From: Actinomycetota bacterium
GTDB lineage: Bacteria > Actinomycetota > Thermoleophilia > Solirubrobacterales > Solirubrobacteraceae
DNA length: 9,908 nucleotides
Assembly: GCA_005788585.1 (NCBI GenBank)
Contig: SYBY01000518.1
Coordinates: 1-9,908 of the forward strand
Direction: 5' to 3'
Shown here: piece by piece, positions 1 to 6,315 of the stretch
Layout: each line of letters begins with the position of its first letter
Numbering within the stretch: the first letter of the stretch is position 1
Notes under the pieces: model-generated
Told to the model about the DNA's origin: nothing
Seen by the model: only the letters and a program-made list of their open reading frames with translations
The model's database searches: none
Position numbers and translations under genes: made by a program

Positions 1-3
1 CGC

Positions 4-228
4 TCAGATCCGCAGCAGCACGATGGTGTTCGCCACCCACGCGATGGCGAACACGACGGTCCAGCGATTCAGGTTGCGCTCGACGAGCGAGCCACCACCG
101 AGCGGACCGGAGCCCGACCCCACGCCGAAGGCGCCGGACAGGCCGGCGTCCTTGCCTGAGTGCATGAGGACGAGGAAGATGACGCTCACGCTGAGCACCA
201 CCTGGACGACGAGCAGGATGTCTTCCAT
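4..228 (-). CDS. secG: Preprotein translocase subunit SecG
   Basis: A 74-residue protein of normal SecG length. SecG is the small two-helix subunit of the SecYEG channel and helps SecA-driven export across the cytoplasmic membrane. Two hydrophobic segments (about residues 3-23 and 55-72) flank a Gly/Ser-rich cytoplasmic loop. The loop has the family pattern: M-H-S-G-K-D-A-G-L-S at 22-31, then a G-S-G-S-G run, then E-R-N-L-N-R-W at 50-56. The reading frame is open well upstream of the ATG at 228, but that extension is Arg/Gly-rich antisense-type sequence. The ATG at 228 gives the family N-terminus (M-E-D-I-L-L). It overlaps the TAA stop of the upstream ccmI-like gene as TAATG, so translation is probably coupled. 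Family assignment is confident. Confidence 0.93.
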   Translation of the reverse strand: MEDILLVVQVVLSVSVIFLVLMHSGKDAGLSGAFGVGSGSGPLGGGSLVERNLNRWTVVFAIAWVANTIVLLRI

Positions 229-524
229 TACGCGCCGGAGTCTAGCTCGTCCAGCGCACGGAGGATGTCCACGGCCTCGGCACGCAGCTGGCGGTCGAGC
301 GCGCGCCAGTCCTCGTCCGTGAGTTTGCCCGTCCGGTGATCGAGCTCCGTCTCCCGGATCTCGCGGTACTTGGCCTCCTTGGCCGCCTCGAGCGCCTGCC
401 GGCCGGTCTCCTCCGCGCGGGCCTCCTCGTCGACGGCCCGCGCCCCGCCACGCAGGGGCGCGCCGACGAACCACACGACGATGCCCAGGGCGAGGATGAC
501 CAGCAGTGCGGCGACGACCTCCAT
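228..524 (-). CDS. CcmI-like membrane-anchored cytochrome c biogenesis protein (short form)
   Basis: A 98-residue protein with one N-terminal membrane helix (about residues 3-24) followed by a charged helical region, probably coiled coil. The segment around residues 53-93 (K-Y-R-E-I-R-E-T-E-L-D-H-R-T-G-K-L, then D-E-D-W and L-R-A-E-A) resembles the membrane-proximal part of CcmI, where an E-x-x-x-D-x-x-x-G-K-L pattern is typical. Known CcmI proteins also carry a C-terminal TPR domain that binds apocytochrome c; it is absent here. The gene starts 22 nt after the ccmF stop and its TAA overlaps the secG ATG. Position after ccmF supports a role in cytochrome c maturation. Function is inferred from context and weak similarity, and a lineage-specific helper protein is an alternative. 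Confidence 0.7.
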   Translation of the reverse strand: MEVVAALLVILALGIVVWFVGAPLRGGARAVDEEARAEETGRQALEAAKEAKYREIRETELDHRTGKLTDEDWRALDRQLRAEAVDILRALDELDSGA

Positions 525-546
525 GAGGCGGGGCAGCGTAGCGGCG

Positions 547-2733
547 CTACGCGCGGCCGAGGTCCTGCGCGACGCGCGCGGCGTAGCCGGCCCGCACCCG
601 GCGGCCGGCCGCGTCCGGGCCGCCCGGCCACACGGCGGTCAGCCCCCCGAGCAGCGCCAGGATCGCCCCGATCCACATCCACGAGACCAGCGGTGAGACG
701 TGCATGCGGAACGTCGCGGGCGGCGGGTCCTCGAGGTACTGGGTGGTGATGCCGCGCAGCGCGGTCGCCAGCGCCGTCGCCTCGAGCTCGGGCGAGAGCT
801 TGCCCGCCGCGGCGCTGAAGACGCGGTCGCCGCGCTCGATGATGGGCTCGAGCTGCTGGATGTCGGGCGTCATGGCGATCCACACGTCGCGCAGCCGCCC
901 GGCCTGGAGGCCGACCTCGCTCGTCGCCTCGCCCTCGAAGAACCGGCCGATCGGACCGAACGCCACCACGGCCCGCGACGGGTAGAACCCACGTGAGGGG
1001 GTCATCGTGGTGACGAACTCGCCGTCGCGCTCCACGCGCATCTTGGCCCCGAACTCGATGCGCTCGAGATCGTCGTTGGCGATGACGAGCCGCGCGACCG
1101 GCTCGACGTACGTCACGTCGTAGGCGCCGACCTCCGTGGTCTGCCCGACCTGCAGGCGGGTGTCGACCACGTCCTGGAACGCCGACGAGGCGGCGACCCC
1201 CACGAACAGGATCGCGACCCCGGCGTGGACCAGGTAGCCGCCGTAGCGACGGCGGTTGCGGCGCACGAGCTGCGCCAGTGCGACAGGGACCGACTCGTCC
1301 GCCATCGCCCGCCGGGCGACCGTGCCGCGCCAGAACTCCTGCACGACGGCGGCCAGGACGAACGCGGCGACGACGAACATCGCCAGCGCCCACGGCCGCT
1401 CACCGATGCCCGCGACGAGCAGCACGACGAGCGCGACACCCGCCGTCAAGGTGGGCCAGAGCAGGTTGCGCCGCGCGTTGGCCAGCGTCCCGCGGCGCCA
1501 GGCGATCAGCGGCGCGATGCCGCTCAGCAGGACGAGGATGATCGTCAGCGGGACGACGTAGCGGTCGAACCACGGCGGCCCCACCGACGCCGGGTCACCG
1601 GTCACCGCTTCGCTGATCAGCGGGAAGAACGTCCCCCACCAGACCACCAGGCAGAGACCAACGAAGACGATGTTGTTCGCCAGGAAGACCGACTCACGCG
1701 ACCAGAGCGAATCAAGCGAGTGCTCGGACCGCAGCATCGCTCGCCGGCTCGTGACCAGCCAGATCGACCCGAAGATCAGCACCGTGATGAGCACGATGAA
1801 CGGGACGCCGAGCGTCGACGCCCCGAACGCGTGGATCGACTGCAGGATGCCGCTGCGGACCAGGAACGTCCCGAGCAGGCACAGGATGCCCGTCGCGAGG
1901 ATCAGCGAGACGTTCCAGACCTTCAGCATCCCCCGCTTCTCCTGGATCATCACCGAGTGGATGAACGCGGTGCCGATCAGCCACGGCATGAGCGACGCGT
2001 TCTCCACGGGGTCCCAGGCCCAGTAGCCACCCCACCCGAGCTCGGCGTAGGACCAGCGCGCGCCGAGCAGGATGCCGATGCTCAGGAAGATCCAGGCGGC
2101 GAGCGCGAACCGGCGGGTGGAGCGGATCCACTCGGCGTCGACGCGGCGGACCCAGAGCGCGGCGATGGCGAACGCGAACGGGATCGCGAACAGCGTGTAC
2201 CCCGAGTAGAGCATCGGGGGGTGGATCATCATGCTCGGGTGGCGCAGCAGCGGGTTCAGCCCGGTGCCCTCGGTGGGCGCGACGGGCAGGACCTCGAAGG
2301 GCGGCTCGAGGAACACCATGAGCGCGGCGAAGAACGCGGCGAGCCCCAGCAGCACCGCGGTTGCGTACGGCGTGACGTCCTTGAGCCGGCGGCGCACGAG
2401 GATGAGCACGAGGCTCGACCAGATCGATAGCAGGAGGAGCCAGAGCAGCAGCGAGCCCTCCTGCGAGGACCAGGCGGCCGCGAGCTTGTAGAAGAGCGGC
2501 GTGGTCGTCGAGGAGTGCGTGGCGACGACCTCGTTGGAGAAGTCGTCGCGCAGGAACATCGACTCCAGCAGGACGAAGGCCGTGATCGTCAGGCCCGCGA
2601 CCGCGAACACCGCGCGCCGGCCGGACGCGACGAGGTCGGCGCGCCCGCGGGACGCGCCGACCAGCGACGCCCCGATGCCGTACAGCGCGACGACCAGCGT
2701 GAGGATCAGGCAGGCGCTGCCGAAGGCGGCCAC
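547..2733 (-). CDS. ccmF: Cytochrome c haem lyase subunit CcmF
   Basis: A 728-residue polytopic membrane protein, slightly longer than typical CcmF (about 650). CcmF takes haem from holo-CcmE and, in System I, attaches it to apocytochrome c outside the membrane. The tryptophan-rich WWD-type motif WGGYWAWDPVENASLMPW is at residues 234-251. Four histidines fall where CcmF's haem ligands are expected: H171 (in H-P-P-M-L-Y), H259, H301 and H503. A large extracytoplasmic domain covers about residues 520-680, followed by a last membrane helix at about 681-702. The start is GTG at 2733, 7 nt after the ccmE stop. The M-A-A-F-G-S N-terminus leads straight into the first membrane helix. No frameshift or missing key residue was seen. 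Confidence 0.96.
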   Translation of the reverse strand: MAAFGSACLILTLVVALYGIGASLVGASRGRADLVASGRRAVFAVAGLTITAFVLLESMFLRDDFSNEVVATHSSTTTPLFYKLAAAWSSQEGSLLLWLLLLSIWSSLVLILVRRRLKDVTPYATAVLLGLAAFFAALMVFLEPPFEVLPVAPTEGTGLNPLLRHPSMMIHPPMLYSGYTLFAIPFAFAIAALWVRRVDAEWIRSTRRFALAAWIFLSIGILLGARWSYAELGWGGYWAWDPVENASLMPWLIGTAFIHSVMIQEKRGMLKVWNVSLILATGILCLLGTFLVRSGILQSIHAFGASTLGVPFIVLITVLIFGSIWLVTSRRAMLRSEHSLDSLWSRESVFLANNIVFVGLCLVVWWGTFFPLISEAVTGDPASVGPPWFDRYVVPLTIILVLLSGIAPLIAWRRGTLANARRNLLWPTLTAGVALVVLLVAGIGERPWALAMFVVAAFVLAAVVQEFWRGTVARRAMADESVPVALAQLVRRNRRRYGGYLVHAGVAILFVGVAASSAFQDVVDTRLQVGQTTEVGAYDVTYVEPVARLVIANDDLERIEFGAKMRVERDGEFVTTMTPSRGFYPSRAVVAFGPIGRFFEGEATSEVGLQAGRLRDVWIAMTPDIQQLEPIIERGDRVFSAAAGKLSPELEATALATALRGITTQYLEDPPPATFRMHVSPLVSWMWIGAILALLGGLTAVWPGGPDAAGRRVRAGYAARVAQDLGRA

Positions 2734-2740
2734 GCGGGAC

Positions 2741-3145
2741 CTAGGACTTCTTCGGCTCGGCGGTGAACTTCGAGGGGCACTTCGTCACGAGCGAGTCGCG
2801 CTCCGCGACGTAGGTGTTGCCCTGCTTGGAGACCGTGACGACGACCTCGCGGCCCTCGCGGAACGGGTCCGGGACCGCCCCGGCGTACTTGACCGGCACC
2901 GTGGCGCCGCCCTTCGGGTCCTTCATCTCGAAGGTCATCGTGTCGCCGCTGCGCCGCACGGAGCCGTCGACGACCTTGCCGCCGAGCTTGTACGTCTTGC
3001 CGGGTTCAGCGCCGGCGATCAACTGACTGGGAATGCGCTCGGGGCTCGCGGCACTGAACGTCGTGATCATCAGCGCGCCCGCGAGGCAGATCGCGGCGGT
3101 GAGAGCGACGACGAGGCGAACCTGACGCTTGCGTGAGGGGTCCAT
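2741..3145 (-). CDS. ccmE: Cytochrome c maturation haem chaperone CcmE, Cys-type variant
   Basis: A 134-residue protein with an N-terminal membrane anchor (about residues 9-30) and a beta-barrel OB-fold domain outside the membrane. CcmE carries haem from CcmC to CcmF. Family hallmarks are K-L-G-G-K-V-V-D-G-S at 53-62 and V-P-V-K-Y-A-G-A-V-P-D-P-F-R-E-G at 83-98. Classical CcmE binds haem covalently through His in H-x-x-x-Y. Here the aligned motif is C-P-S-K-F at 123-127, so Cys replaces His as in the known archaeal/bacterial C-x-x-x-Y variant, and Phe replaces Tyr. The ATG at 3145 is preceded by GGAG five bases away, one of the few good SD sites in the window. It is the first gene of the ccmE-ccmF-ccmI-secG operon and reads away from the gene at 3364. 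Confidence 0.93.
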   Translation of the reverse strand: MDPSRKRQVRLVVALTAAICLAGALMITTFSAASPERIPSQLIAGAEPGKTYKLGGKVVDGSVRRSGDTMTFEMKDPKGGATVPVKYAGAVPDPFREGREVVVTVSKQGNTYVAERDSLVTKCPSKFTAEPKKS

Positions 3146-3150
3146 CGCGT

Positions 3151-3155
3151 CTCCA
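3151..3155 (-). promoter_or_regulatory. Shine-Dalgarno site of ccmE
   Basis: On the minus strand GGAGA lies 5 nt before the ccmE ATG, matching the anti-SD. It supports the ATG at 3145 as start. A GATACT hexamer immediately upstream (3155-3160) resembles a -10 box but overlaps this site, so the ccmE promoter is probably further upstream. Confidence 0.6.
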
Positions 3156-3363
3156 GTATCCCAAACCCGGCCGCTGCCCCGGCGCCAGGGTGCGGAAAAC
3201 CCCTGTCAACGGACGTACGAGGAATTGCCCTCAAGGCAGAGAAACCTTTGGCGCCCGCCGACGTTCTCTCTACAGACCCATGCAATCCGCCCGAGTCTTC
3301 CCCACCTCCCGACCTACCGTCCGCCGCGATCGCGCACGCCGGCTGCACGTCGTTCCTGACCCC

Positions 3364-3525
3364 GTGCCGCTGCCGGAGCCGATCCATCCCGCCGAGCGCA
3401 GGCTGCGCGACGCGGGCGGCCCCGACGACCGTGCGACGTACACCTGTCAGTGCGGCTACCTGTTCGAGGCGCCGGTCAACACGACCGTGACGTGCCCGAA
3501 CTGCTCGTCCGAGCAAGCCTGGTAG
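3364..3525 (+). CDS. Small zinc-ribbon protein of unknown function
   Basis: With the GTG at 3364 this is a 53-residue protein. Its C-terminal half has four cysteines arranged C-Q-C-G and C-P-N-C, 13 residues apart, ending in E-Q-A-W. This is a plausible structural Zn(II) knuckle pair as in FmdB-type or rubredoxin-like ribbons. No catalytic domain or membrane segment is visible. The frame is also open from an ATG at 3280 (81 residues). I prefer the GTG because about 92% of its codons end in G or C, against about 74% in the 3280-3363 stretch, and because the extra N-terminus is Arg-rich and featureless. Neither start has an SD. The gene is divergent from ccmE and 55 bp upstream of the membrane protein at 3581. 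Its role is unknown; a nucleic-acid or protein adaptor is only a guess. Confidence 0.7.
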   Translation: MPLPEPIHPAERRLRDAGGPDDRATYTCQCGYLFEAPVNTTVTCPNCSSEQAW

Positions 3526-3526
3526 T

Positions 3527-3552
3527 CGCACTACTACGGAAGTCGTAGCGCG
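3527..3552 (+). terminator. Imperfect hairpin after the zinc-ribbon gene
   Basis: Directly after the TAG stop, the arms CTACTAC and GTCGTAG (one mismatch) close on a GGAA tetraloop. CGC/GCG extends the stem past one more mismatch. There is no T tract, so termination strength is uncertain. It may separate the zinc-ribbon transcript from the membrane protein gene that follows. Confidence 0.35.
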
Positions 3553-3554
3553 CC

Positions 3555-3569
3555 GCCGGACTTTCCGGC
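3555..3569. repeat. Perfect short inverted repeat before the membrane protein gene
   Basis: GCCGGA-CTT-TCCGGC is a perfect 6-bp inverted repeat ending 11 nt before the ATG at 3581. It would overlap the core promoter if that gene is leaderless, so it could be a regulator site. It could also be a small RNA hairpin. Nothing in the sequence decides between these. Confidence 0.35.
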
Positions 3570-3580
3570 ATGCTTGCGCG

Positions 3581-3988
3581 ATGACGATGACGTCCTCTGT
3601 CACCAAAGTGGGCTTGATCGCCCTCATGGCGATCGGCAGCGTGATGATGTGGATCGGCGCCCCGGTCGGGTGGATCTACGTCGCCGCGCAGGTCTCGGGC
3701 TCGGCTCAGGTGAGCATGAGCGCAATCGTCGTGATCCTGATCGGGATCCCGACGACGATGTTCTTCATCGGGAAGGGCCTCGGCCGGCTGAACGGGATGT
3801 ACGGCGAGCTCACGGGCACCACGAACGAGGTGCAGATCCGCGCGCCCTGGATGCGATCGATGCGCGACGAGCGCGACCTGCACCGCCCGCGCACCGTCCT
3901 CGATGTCGTGATGGTCGTGTCCGTGGCGATCGCCGGGAGCGCCTTCGGCATCTGGTTCATGTTCTTCGCCGAGGGCGGCGGGATCTAG
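3581..3988 (+). CDS. Three-helix integral membrane protein of unknown function
   Basis: A 135-residue protein with three predicted membrane segments (about residues 9-36, 47-67 and 106-129). A conserved-looking cytoplasmic or external loop between helices 2 and 3 has G-K-G-L-G-R-L-N-G-M-Y-G at 64-75 and A-P-W-M-R-S-M-R-D-E-R at 88-98. The third helix region V-L-D-V-V-M-V-V-S-V-A is preceded by R-P-R. No enzymatic motif was recognised. The start is the ATG at 3581; a second in-frame ATG lies two codons on. No SD is visible, but a CATGCT hexamer ends 6 nt before the ATG, as in the leaderless-type starts elsewhere here. Codon use is typical of the window, so it is very probably a real gene. It faces the pdh operon tail to tail. 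Confidence 0.8.
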   Translation: MTMTSSVTKVGLIALMAIGSVMMWIGAPVGWIYVAAQVSGSAQVSMSAIVVILIGIPTTMFFIGKGLGRLNGMYGELTGTTNEVQIRAPWMRSMRDERDLHRPRTVLDVVMVVSVAIAGSAFGIWFMFFAEGGGI

Positions 3989-3996
3989 CCACCGCG

Positions 3997-4056
3997 GGCC
4001 CGCCGCAAGCGGGCCGAACGGCAGATCCATGTTGCCAGAGCAGCGGTGATCTGCCG
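3997..4056. terminator. Two adjacent inverted repeats between convergent genes (bidirectional terminator candidate)
   Basis: First repeat: GGCCCGC, loop CGCAA, GCGGGCC, a perfect 7-bp stem at 3997-4015. Second repeat: CGGCAGATC and GATCTGCCG, a perfect 9-bp stem at 4019-4027 and 4048-4056 with a 20-nt loop. They fill the 69-bp gap between the plus-strand membrane protein stop (3988) and the minus-strand pdhC stop (4058). Neither is followed by a T tract, which is usual in high-GC actinobacteria. The position suggests termination from both sides. Confidence 0.6.
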
Positions 4057-4057
4057 G

Positions 4058-5290
4058 TCAGTCGACCAGGAGCGTCAGCGGCGCCTCGAGCCGCTCGCGC
4101 ACCGTGACCAGGAAGGCGGCCGCGTCGGCCCCATAGAGGGTGCGGTGGTCGCTCGACAGCGTGAGGGTCATGACCTTCCGGGCGACCGGTTCGCCGTCCT
4201 GGAGCGTCAGCCGGTCGACCGCCGCCCCCACGGCGAGGATCGCCGCCTGCCCCGGGTTCACGACGGCGTTGAACGCCGTCACCCCGAACATGCCGAGATT
4301 CGACACGGTGAACGTGCCTCCCGAGAGCTCCGGCGGCGTGATCGTCTGCTCACGCACCTTGGCGGCGAGCGCGCGCGTGTCGGCCGCGATCGCGGTGACC
4401 GGCTTGCGGTCGGCGTCGAAGACCGTGGGGACGACCAGCGTCCCCTCAGCCGCGACGGCGATCCCGACGTTCACCCGGTCGTAGGTCTCGAACGCGCCGT
4501 CGCGCCACGCGCCATTCGCCCGCGGGTGCTCGCGCAGTGCCAGCGCAGCCGCCTTGACGACGAAGTCGTTGACCGAGGCCGCGCGCCCCGCGTCCTTCAA
4601 CTCCGCGCGGAGCGCGAGCAGCGCGGTGACGTCGACGTCCATGCTCACGTCGAACGCGGGGATCGTCGCGCGGGACTCGGCCATGCGCCGGGCGATGAGC
4701 GTCTGGGTGCGCGTCGGCTCGGTGCGCGTAACGGCGCCGCGGTTGCTCTCGGCGGGCGCGGGCACGGGCGCCGGCGCGGGCGCGTCGGCGACCTTGCCGC
4801 TGCCGTTCTGGTGCGCGTGCACGTACGCCTCGACGTCGGCGCGCACGATCCGTCCGCCCGGCCCGCTGCCGCTGAGCGCACCGAGCTCGACGCCATGGGC
4901 GACGGCCACCCGGCGCGCCAGGGGCGAGGACTTCAGACGCCCGCCGCTCGCCATGGCGGGGGGAGATCCCACGGCGATGGCGGGCGTCGGGGCGGCGACG
5001 GGTTCGTCGTCGCCCTGCTGGTCGGCGGATGGCGTCTGCCGCACAGGCAGCTCCTCCCCATCGGAGAGCAGTACCGCGATCGGCGTGCCCACCGCCAGCG
5101 TGTCGCCCTCGCGGGCGACGTGGTGCACGAGGCCGTCGGCGTCGGCCTCGTAGGTCATGGTGGCCTTGTCGGTCTCGATCTCGGCGAGCTCGTCGCCGCG
5201 GGAGACCGGGTCGCCGTCGGCGACCAGCCACTGCAGGATCGTCCCCTCCTCCATGGAGTCGGAGAGGCGCGGCATCGTGACCTCGATCAC
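4058..5290 (-). CDS. pdhC: Pyruvate/2-oxoacid dehydrogenase E2, dihydrolipoyl acyltransferase
   Basis: A 410-residue protein that moves the acyl group from E1 to CoA and forms the core of the dehydrogenase complex. Domains in order: one lipoyl domain (residues 1-76) with E-T-D-K-A and the lipoyl lysine K42; a linker; a peripheral subunit-binding domain (about 120-157, S-S-P-L-A-R-R then G-P-G-G-R-I-V-R-A-D-V); an Ala/Pro-rich linker (169-182); and the acyltransferase domain (about 190-408). The catalytic stretch is D-H-R-T-L-Y-G-A-D at 381-389. H382 is present, but the Asp of the common D-H-R-x-x-D-G motif is Tyr386, as I recall for cyanobacterial and plastid E2. The start is GTG at 5290, overlapping the pdhB stop as GTGA. 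The frame is open further upstream, but that part is an Arg-rich shadow of pdhB. Acetyl transfer is the likeliest activity; branched-chain acyl groups cannot be excluded. Confidence 0.92.
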   Translation of the reverse strand: MIEVTMPRLSDSMEEGTILQWLVADGDPVSRGDELAEIETDKATMTYEADADGLVHHVAREGDTLAVGTPIAVLLSDGEELPVRQTPSADQQGDDEPVAAPTPAIAVGSPPAMASGGRLKSSPLARRVAVAHGVELGALSGSGPGGRIVRADVEAYVHAHQNGSGKVADAPAPAPVPAPAESNRGAVTRTEPTRTQTLIARRMAESRATIPAFDVSMDVDVTALLALRAELKDAGRAASVNDFVVKAAALALREHPRANGAWRDGAFETYDRVNVGIAVAAEGTLVVPTVFDADRKPVTAIAADTRALAAKVREQTITPPELSGGTFTVSNLGMFGVTAFNAVVNPGQAAILAVGAAVDRLTLQDGEPVARKVMTLTLSSDHRTLYGADAAAFLVTVRERLEAPLTLLVD

Positions 5291-6315
5291 GACCCGCCGG
5301 GCCCCATCCCGAGGGTCGCGAGCACGGCGGCGGCGATGCGGTCCTCGTTCGGCATCGCGGCGAGCTCCAGGCCCTTGGCGTACGGCAGCGGGACCTCGGC
5401 CATGCCGACGCGCTCGACGGGGGCGTCGAGGTCGTCGAAGCACGCCTTGCCGATGCGCGCGGCGATCTCGGCGGTGACGCCGTAGCTCGGCCACCCCTCC
5501 TCGACGCAGACGACCCGGTTGGTCTTCGCCACCGACCGCGCGATGGTCTCGACGTCGAGAGGGCGCAGGGACCGCAGGTCGACCACTTCGACGGAGACGT
5601 CGTGCTCGGAGGCGAGCTTCTCGGCGACGTGCAGCGCACGGACGGTGGCGAACGAATGCGAGACGATCGTGATGTCCGTGCCCTCGCGGGGCACCGCGGC
5701 CAGCCCGATCGGCGTGACGAACTCGGGGTCGAGCGGGACGTCGCCCTTCTCCTTGTAGATCGGGAGGTTCTCGATGACGAGGACCGGGTCCTCGTCGCGG
5801 ATCGCGGCCTTCAGCAGGCCCTTCGCGTCCGCGGGGTTCGCGGGCGTGACGACCTTCAGCCCGGGCGTCCCGGCGAACCAGCCGTCGAAGGACTGCGAGT
5901 GCTGCGCCGTGAGCTGGTTGCCGGCGCCGTTGGGCGCGCGGATGACCATGGGGCAGCGCACCTCGCCGCCGAACATCGCGCCGATCTTCGCCGCGTGGTT
6001 GATGACCTGGTCCATCGCGACGAGCAGGAAGTTGAGCGTCATGATCTCCACGACCGGGCGCTCGCCGAGCATCGCCGCGCCGACTCCGGCGCCGACGAAG
6101 CCCTCTTCGCTGATGGGCGTGTCGCGGACGCGGTCCTCGCCGAACTGGTCCATGAGGCCGGCGGAGACCTTGTACGCGCCCTCGAAGACGCCGACCTCCT
6201 CGCCCATGAGGAAGACACGCTCGTCGCGCTCCATCTCCTCGCGGAGCGCCAGCCGCAGCGCCTCGCGGTAGTTCATGACCTGCGTGCCGGTGGTGTCCTG
6301 CGCCGCGGTGCTCAT
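5287..6315 (-). CDS. pdhB: Pyruvate dehydrogenase E1 component, beta subunit
   Basis: A 342-residue protein of normal E1 beta length. With E1 alpha it forms the alpha2beta2 thiamine-diphosphate enzyme that decarboxylates pyruvate and acylates the E2 lipoyl group. Family motifs: G-E-E-V-G at 38-42 (the TPP-activating Glu region), D-T-P-I-S-E-E-G-F-V-G-A-G at 65-77, Q-H-S-Q-S-F-D-G-W-F at 138-147, T-P-A-N-P-A-D-A-K-G at 157-166, and D-L-R-S-L-R-P-L-D at 246-254. The ATG at 6315 overlaps the pdhA TGA as ATGA. Residue M14 (before N-Y-R-E-A-L) is an alternative start matching the core domain, but the overlap favours 6315. The TGA overlaps the pdhC GTG. Substrate is inferred as pyruvate from the E1 alpha type; acetoin or branched-chain substrates are less likely. 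Confidence 0.93.
   Translation of the reverse strand: MSTAAQDTTGTQVMNYREALRLALREEMERDERVFLMGEEVGVFEGAYKVSAGLMDQFGEDRVRDTPISEEGFVGAGVGAAMLGERPVVEIMTLNFLLVAMDQVINHAAKIGAMFGGEVRCPMVIRAPNGAGNQLTAQHSQSFDGWFAGTPGLKVVTPANPADAKGLLKAAIRDEDPVLVIENLPIYKEKGDVPLDPEFVTPIGLAAVPREGTDITIVSHSFATVRALHVAEKLASEHDVSVEVVDLRSLRPLDVETIARSVAKTNRVVCVEEGWPSYGVTAEIAARIGKACFDDLDAPVERVGMAEVPLPYAKGLELAAMPNEDRIAAAVLATLGMGPGGS

Noticed and set aside
538..550. GTAGCG-G-CGCTAC inverted repeat over the ccmF stop
   Set aside because: Arms are short, the centre is one base and the ccmI-like gene follows at 22 nt, so it is unlikely to be a terminator; probably chance.
1225..2430. Long plus-strand open frame opposite ccmF
   Set aside because: Its translation is extremely rich in Arg, Asp, Glu and Gln, a typical shadow of membrane-protein codons.
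3204..3209. TTGACA on the minus strand upstream of ccmE as a -35 box
   Set aside because: The hexamer is perfect, but at 16-18 bp spacing there is only GC-rich sequence and no -10 box. The nearest GATACT is over 40 bp away.
4046..5485. Long plus-strand open frame opposite pdhC
   Set aside because: The composition is His/Arg/Asp/Gly-rich low complexity, with no motif, opposite a clear E2 gene.
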